From NCBI RefSeq assembly GCF_003852315.1, contig NZ_CP027762.1, forward strand, positions 6,429,501 to 6,493,500: 64,000 nt of DNA. Direction: 5' to 3'. The notes beneath the pieces were generated by a model. It saw nothing but the letters and a program-made list of their open reading frames with translations, was not told where the DNA came from and ran no database searches. Position 1 is the first letter of the stretch; every line of letters begins with the position of its first letter. Shown here one piece after another: positions 60,205 to 64,000 of this stretch. This DNA is from Pseudomonas sp. LBUM920 (GTDB lineage: Bacteria; Pseudomonadota; Gammaproteobacteria; Pseudomonadales; Pseudomonadaceae). Both the position numbers and the translations under genes were made by a program.

Positions 60205-60822
60205 ATGATTTCGATCTATCAGCTCAAGCCGCGTTTTCAAACCTTACTGCGCCCACTCGTGCAGCGCCTCTACGACAACGGCACCACGGCCAACCAGATC
60301 ACCGTGCTGGCCGGCGCGGTGTCCTTGCTGGTGGGCCTGCTCATTGCAGGCTTTGCCCAACACCTCTGGCTGTTTGCCCTGATCCCGTTGTGGATGATCC
60401 TGCGCATGGCCCTCAATGCCATCGACGGCATGCTCGCTCGGGAATTCGGCCAGCAGTCACGCCTGGGCGCCTACCTCAATGAACTGTGCGACGTGATCGC
60501 CGACAGCGCGCTGATCCTGCCCTTTGCGCTGATCCCCGGCGTGAGCCTGGCGCCAGTGCTGCTGGTCACGTTGCTGGCGGTGCTCAGCGAATACGCCGGT
60601 GTGCTCGGGCCCATGGTCGGTGCGTCGCGGCGCTACGACGGCCCAATGGGCAAGAGTGATCGCGCATTTGTACTGGGTGTGCTGGCCACCGGCGTGGCGC
60701 TCGGCTGGCTGGGCGCGGGTTGGGTCAACGCGGTGATGTGGCTGGTGGCGGCGCTGCTCGCCTACACCATGGTCAACCGCGTGCGCCAGGGTCTCAAAGA
60801 AACGACGTCCCCTTCTGCATAA
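60205..60822 (+). CDS. CDP-alcohol phosphatidyltransferase family protein
   Basis: A 205-aa inner-membrane enzyme with about five or six hydrophobic helices. The CDP-alcohol motif is seen near residue 72 as NAIDGMLAREFGQQSRLGAYLNELCDVIAD; its first residue is Asn, where the family has Asp. The rest (DG, AR, G and the last two Asp) is kept. It should join an alcohol to CDP-diacylglycerol, or it may have an altered reaction because of the Asn. It starts an operon whose order resembles P. aeruginosa PA2541 to PA2536, which also includes a CDP-diglyceride synthase and an acyltransferase. Confidence 0.87.
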   Translation: MISIYQLKPRFQTLLRPLVQRLYDNGTTANQITVLAGAVSLLVGLLIAGFAQHLWLFALIPLWMILRMALNAIDGMLAREFGQQSRLGAYLNELCDVIADSALILPFALIPGVSLAPVLLVTLLAVLSEYAGVLGPMVGASRRYDGPMGKSDRAFVLGVLATGVALGWLGAGWVNAVMWLVAALLAYTMVNRVRQGLKETTSPSA

Positions 60823-60832
60823 GGAATTTGCG

Positions 60833-62587
60833 ATGCGCGAACAGCAAGAGCACAGCTTCAGCACCCACGATGGCGTCGAGCTTGTCTACCGGCACTGGCC
60901 GGCCACCGCGCCGCTTGGCGATGAGCCGCGCAAGGCGATCCTGCTGTTCCATCGCGGCCACGAGCATTCGGGGCGCATTGCCCACCTGGTCGATGAACTG
61001 GACCTGCCGCACTTCGACTTCTTTGCCTGGGACGCCCGTGGCCACGGCCAGTCGCCCGGCGCGCGCGGCGACAGCCCAAGCTTCGCCACCAGTGCCCGCG
61101 ACGTGCAAACCTTTCGTGACCACATCGGTGCCACTTACGGCATCGAAGAAGACAATTGCGCGGTGATCGCTCAAAGCGTCGGCGCGGTGATCGCAGCCAC
61201 CTGGGTGCACGATTACGCGCCGAAAATCCGCGCACTGGTGCTCGCCTCCCCGGCGTTCAAGGTCAAGCTCTACGTGCCGTTCGCGCGGCCAGGCTTGGCG
61301 CTGATGCGCACATTTCGCGGCAATTTTTTCGTTAACAGCTACGTCAAGGCCAAGTTCCTCAGCCATGACCCGGAGCGTGTCGCGTCCTACGACAGCGACC
61401 CGCTGATCACCAAGGCGATCTCGGTGAATGTGCTGCTAGGCCTGTACGAAGCTGCCGACCGCGTGGTGGCCGATGCCCAGGCGATCCAGGTGCCGACCCA
61501 GCTGCTGATCTCCGGCTCCGACTTTGTGGTGCACCGCAAACCTCAGCAGCAATTTTTCGACCGCCTGGGCAGCCTGAAAAAAGAACTGCACATCCTGCCC
61601 GGCTTCTTCCACGACACCCTCGGTGAACGCGACCGTGCCGTGGCCGTGAGCAGCGCCAGGCGCTTTATCCTGCAAAACTTTGCGCACCCGCTGGACCGCG
61701 CCTCGTTGCTCGACGCCGACAAGCTGGGCGCCACCTGCGCCGAGTCCGAATCCCTGGCCGCACCGCTGCCGCGCAACTCTTTGCGCGACCTGTACTGGCG
61801 CATGACCCGCGCCAGTATGGGCCTGGGCAAGAACCTCTCGGACGGGGTGAAACTGGGCTTTGATACCGGCTTCGATTCCGGCAGCACACTGGATTACGTG
61901 TACCGCAACAAGCCCACCGGCAAAGGCGGGCTGGGGCGGATGATCGACACCAACTACCTCAACTCCATCGGCTGGCGTGGCATCCGCCAGCGCAAGCTGA
62001 ATGTCGAAGAGCTGCTGCGCCTGGCCATGGCCAAGTTGCGCAACGATGATCGCCAAGTGCGCATTGTCGACATCGCCGCGGGCCACGGCCGCTACATTCT
62101 CGAAGCCTTGCAGGGCGTATCGCCGCTGCCGGAGTCGATCCTGCTGCGCGACTACAGCGACATCAACGTGCGCGACGGTGGCGCGCTGATTCGCGAAAAA
62201 GGCCTGGGGGATATCGCGCAGTTCGTCAAAGGCGATGCGTTTGATCGCGCGGACCTGGCGGCGCTCGACCCCAAGCCGACCTTGGCGGTGGTGTCCGGGC
62301 TGTATGAATTGTTTGCCGATAACGCCATGGTCGGCGGTTCGCTGGCCGGCCTTGCTGAAGCTGTGGAGCCCGGCGGTTATCTGGTGTACACCGGCCAGCC
62401 ATGGCACCCGCAGCTGGAACTGATCGCCCGCGCGCTGACCAGCCATCGACAGGGCCACGCCTGGGTGATGCGCCGTCGCAGCCAGGCGGAAATGGACCAA
62501 CTCGTCGAGGCCGCAGGCTTTCGCAAGATCACTCAGCGTGTGGACGAATGGGGCATTTTCACTGTGTCTCTGGCACAGAAGATCTGA
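60833..62587 (+). CDS. Alpha/beta hydrolase fused to SAM-dependent methyltransferase
   Basis: A 584-aa two-domain protein. Residues about 1-290 form an alpha/beta hydrolase of the monoacylglycerol lipase type, with DARGHGQSPGARG and a nucleophile-elbow-like AQSVGAV near residue 110. A spacer follows, then about 380-584 form a class I methyltransferase with the SAM loop VDIAAGHGRYILEAL near residue 405. No signal peptide. The hydrolase could release or transfer an acyl group that the second domain methylates, but no substrate is known. Ten bases separate it from the phosphatidyltransferase gene, so a lipid role is likely. Confidence 0.88.
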   Translation: MREQQEHSFSTHDGVELVYRHWPATAPLGDEPRKAILLFHRGHEHSGRIAHLVDELDLPHFDFFAWDARGHGQSPGARGDSPSFATSARDVQTFRDHIGATYGIEEDNCAVIAQSVGAVIAATWVHDYAPKIRALVLASPAFKVKLYVPFARPGLALMRTFRGNFFVNSYVKAKFLSHDPERVASYDSDPLITKAISVNVLLGLYEAADRVVADAQAIQVPTQLLISGSDFVVHRKPQQQFFDRLGSLKKELHILPGFFHDTLGERDRAVAVSSARRFILQNFAHPLDRASLLDADKLGATCAESESLAAPLPRNSLRDLYWRMTRASMGLGKNLSDGVKLGFDTGFDSGSTLDYVYRNKPTGKGGLGRMIDTNYLNSIGWRGIRQRKLNVEELLRLAMAKLRNDDRQVRIVDIAAGHGRYILEALQGVSPLPESILLRDYSDINVRDGGALIREKGLGDIAQFVKGDAFDRADLAALDPKPTLAVVSGLYELFADNAMVGGSLAGLAEAVEPGGYLVYTGQPWHPQLELIARALTSHRQGHAWVMRRRSQAEMDQLVEAAGFRKITQRVDEWGIFTVSLAQKI

Positions 62588-62589
62588 GC

Positions 62590-63888
62590 ATGCGCGAACC
62601 CGGTTTACTAAAACCTGCGGTCCTGTGGTTGCTGTTGTTGGCGCCGCTGTTTTTCAGCACCTACGGCTTCGCCACCTGGGTCACCAGCCAGCGCAGCGAT
62701 GTCGGCACGCTGGTGTTCGGCTGGGAAACCCATATGCCGTTCTGGGCCTGGACCATCGTGCCCTACTGGTCCATCGACCTGCTCTACGGCTTTTCGCTGC
62801 TGCTGCCCACTAGCCGCCATGAACTGAAACAACACGCGCTGCGCCTGCTCACCGCCCAGGTGATTGCCGTGAGCTGCTTCCTGATCTGGCCACTGCGGTT
62901 CACCTTTGAACGGCCGGCGCTGGATGGCGTTTTTGGCTGGCTGTTTGCCGTGCTGGCAGGCTTCGACAAGCCGTTCAATCAGGCACCGTCGCTGCATATC
63001 GCGCTGCTGGTGATTCTGTGGATCATGTACCAGCGCCACAGCCAGGGCTTTTGGCGCTGGGTGGTGCACGGGTGGTTCGCGTTGATCGGTATTTCGGTGC
63101 TGACCACTTATCAACATCACTTTATCGACTTACCCACAGGCGCCCTCGCCGGCTGGTTATGCGTGTGGCTGTGGCCGCTGGAGCACCCGAGCCCGCTGTT
63201 GAATGCGCGGCTTACGCGGGATCGAAAACGCTGGCGGCTAGGGGCGCGCTATGGCCTGGGCGCCCTGGCATTGGTGATTCTTGCGTTAACGCTCGGCGGC
63301 TGGTGGCTGTGGCTGCTATGGCCGGCGGTTTCCCTGGGGTTGATCAAGGCCAATTACTTCGTACTCGGCGCGCCGGGCTTTCAAAAACGGCTCGACGGCA
63401 CGCTGACGCCTGCCGCGCGCTGGCTGTATGCGCCCTACCTGGCGGCCGCGTGGGTCAACTCACGCCTGTGGACACGCAAGCATCCACAGCCGGACCTGAT
63501 TGTGGATAACGTTTGGCTCGGTCGAATACCCGCCACACGCGAGCAAGGTTTATTCAAGGCAATCGTCGATCTGTGCGCCGAACTGCCGATTAATCCACAG
63601 GGCCGCGCTTATGCATGCGTCCCCGTGCTGGACCTGATTGCGCCGAAACCCGCCGAATGCCTGCAAGCTGCTCAAGCCATTGAGCGCCTGCGCGCAAGCG
63701 GGCCATTACTGGTGTGTTGCGCCCTCGGTTACTCACGCAGCGCCACCGCGGTTGCAGCCTGGCTGCTGCACAGTGAGCGCGCCACAACCGTGGACGAGGC
63801 CCTGGCTATTATTCGTACAGCGCGGGCCCAAGTGGTCCTGCACCCCGCTCACCGCGAAGCTTTGGAGGGTTTAACCCATGCCCGCTGA
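62590..63888 (+). CDS. PAP2-like membrane phosphatase fused to dual-specificity phosphatase
   Basis: A 432-aa protein with six or more hydrophobic helices in residues about 10-300, and a PAP2-type core with PSLHIA near residue 137 and HHFIDLPTG near residue 176. The C-terminal about 120 residues form a dual-specificity or tyrosine phosphatase domain with the P-loop CALGYSRS. The residue before the catalytic Cys is Cys instead of the usual His. It lies two bases after the hydrolase-methyltransferase gene, so the operon can be read as phospholipid turnover (phosphatidylglycerol phosphate or phosphatidate phosphatase are candidates). Confidence 0.87.
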   Translation: MREPGLLKPAVLWLLLLAPLFFSTYGFATWVTSQRSDVGTLVFGWETHMPFWAWTIVPYWSIDLLYGFSLLLPTSRHELKQHALRLLTAQVIAVSCFLIWPLRFTFERPALDGVFGWLFAVLAGFDKPFNQAPSLHIALLVILWIMYQRHSQGFWRWVVHGWFALIGISVLTTYQHHFIDLPTGALAGWLCVWLWPLEHPSPLLNARLTRDRKRWRLGARYGLGALALVILALTLGGWWLWLLWPAVSLGLIKANYFVLGAPGFQKRLDGTLTPAARWLYAPYLAAAWVNSRLWTRKHPQPDLIVDNVWLGRIPATREQGLFKAIVDLCAELPINPQGRAYACVPVLDLIAPKPAECLQAAQAIERLRASGPLLVCCALGYSRSATAVAAWLLHSERATTVDEALAIIRTARAQVVLHPAHREALEGLTHAR

Positions 63889-64000
63889 TATGGAACTCCA
63901 GGTGGTCGCCAGCCTGCTGCGTCGTGGTCGCTCGCTGGATCAGTTATCCACAGGCCTGACGCTGCTTGGCGTACTTTTCGGCCTGGCCCAACTGCTGATG
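63878..64000 (+). CDS. Start of a membrane protein gene, cut by the window edge
   Basis: The first 41 residues only, beginning MPADMELQVVASLLRRG, with a hydrophobic segment starting near residue 27. It overlaps the end of the phosphatase gene by 11 bases, so it belongs to the same operon. P. aeruginosa PA2538, also uncharacterised, is at this place. No domain can be named. Confidence 0.6.
   Translation, partial: MPADMELQVVASLLRRGRSLDQLSTGLTLLGVLFGLAQLLM

Overview
The window looks like chromosomal DNA from a Pseudomonas of the fluorescens group. The evidence is GC-rich coding sequence, dense 4-base overlaps between genes, gene orders I know from pseudomonads (pycAB-pycR, the dksA2-zigA-amiA-folE2-pyrC zinc cluster, aphA with a polyamine binding protein) and fluorescens-type REP/REPIN palindromes. 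I see no rRNA, tRNA, CRISPR array, integrase, transposase or prophage gene.

Layout. 0-7.8 kb: amino-acid and polyamine catabolism (aspA, an alanine/glycine:cation symporter, asparaginase, an AraC regulator, acetylpolyamine amidohydrolase and a polyamine-binding protein). 8.1-12.7 kb: one 1530-residue protein like the dermonecrotic-toxin-domain proteins of pseudomonads. 12.7-16.1 kb: a MocR regulator divergent from a PaiB-like protein and two GNAT acetyltransferases. 16.3-20.7 kb: an autotransporter followed by a paralogous barrel with almost no passenger. 20.8-25.2 kb: two-subunit pyruvate carboxylase and its LysR regulator. 25.5-37.8 kb: RpiR-family regulator, GGDEF/EAL protein, uvrD, Tim44-domain protein, SMI1/KNR4 protein, CPA2 antiporter, thioesterase, pdxY and a DUF3301 protein.

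37.8-48.5 kb is a zinc-starvation island. Two near-perfect Zur boxes (41077 and 42831) each sit between divergent genes. They command zinc-sparing or zinc-delivering paralogues: dksA2 with its zinc cysteines lost, two COG0523 GTPases, a DUF1826 protein, a small secreted protein, a cell-wall amidase, folE2, a three-gene metal ABC transporter, a second hisI, a gamma carbonic anhydrase and a dihydroorotase with Gln in place of the first metal-binding His. 48.5-51.9 kb holds a DUF3617 protein, cardiolipin synthase and cyclopropane-fatty-acid synthase.

52.0-59.9 kb is the most unusual part. A bufferin-type cluster (a Cys-rich precursor peptide, a DUF692/MNIO modifying enzyme and a DUF2063 partner) lies directly downstream of a four-gene operon. 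That operon has three SPFH (HflK/HflC-like) membrane proteins, one with 12 His in its first 19 residues, translationally chained to an HmtA-like P-type metal ATPase. I find a Zur-like sequence (59929-59941) 28 bases ahead of this operon. It suggests that the SPFH-ATPase set is a further zinc-responsive uptake system whose SPFH role is undescribed.

60.2-64.0 kb begins a phospholipid-related operon: a CDP-alcohol phosphatidyltransferase-like protein, a hydrolase-methyltransferase fusion, a PAP2-dual-specificity-phosphatase fusion and the start of another gene. The operon continues past the window edge, and the first gene (1-29, minus) is also cut off.
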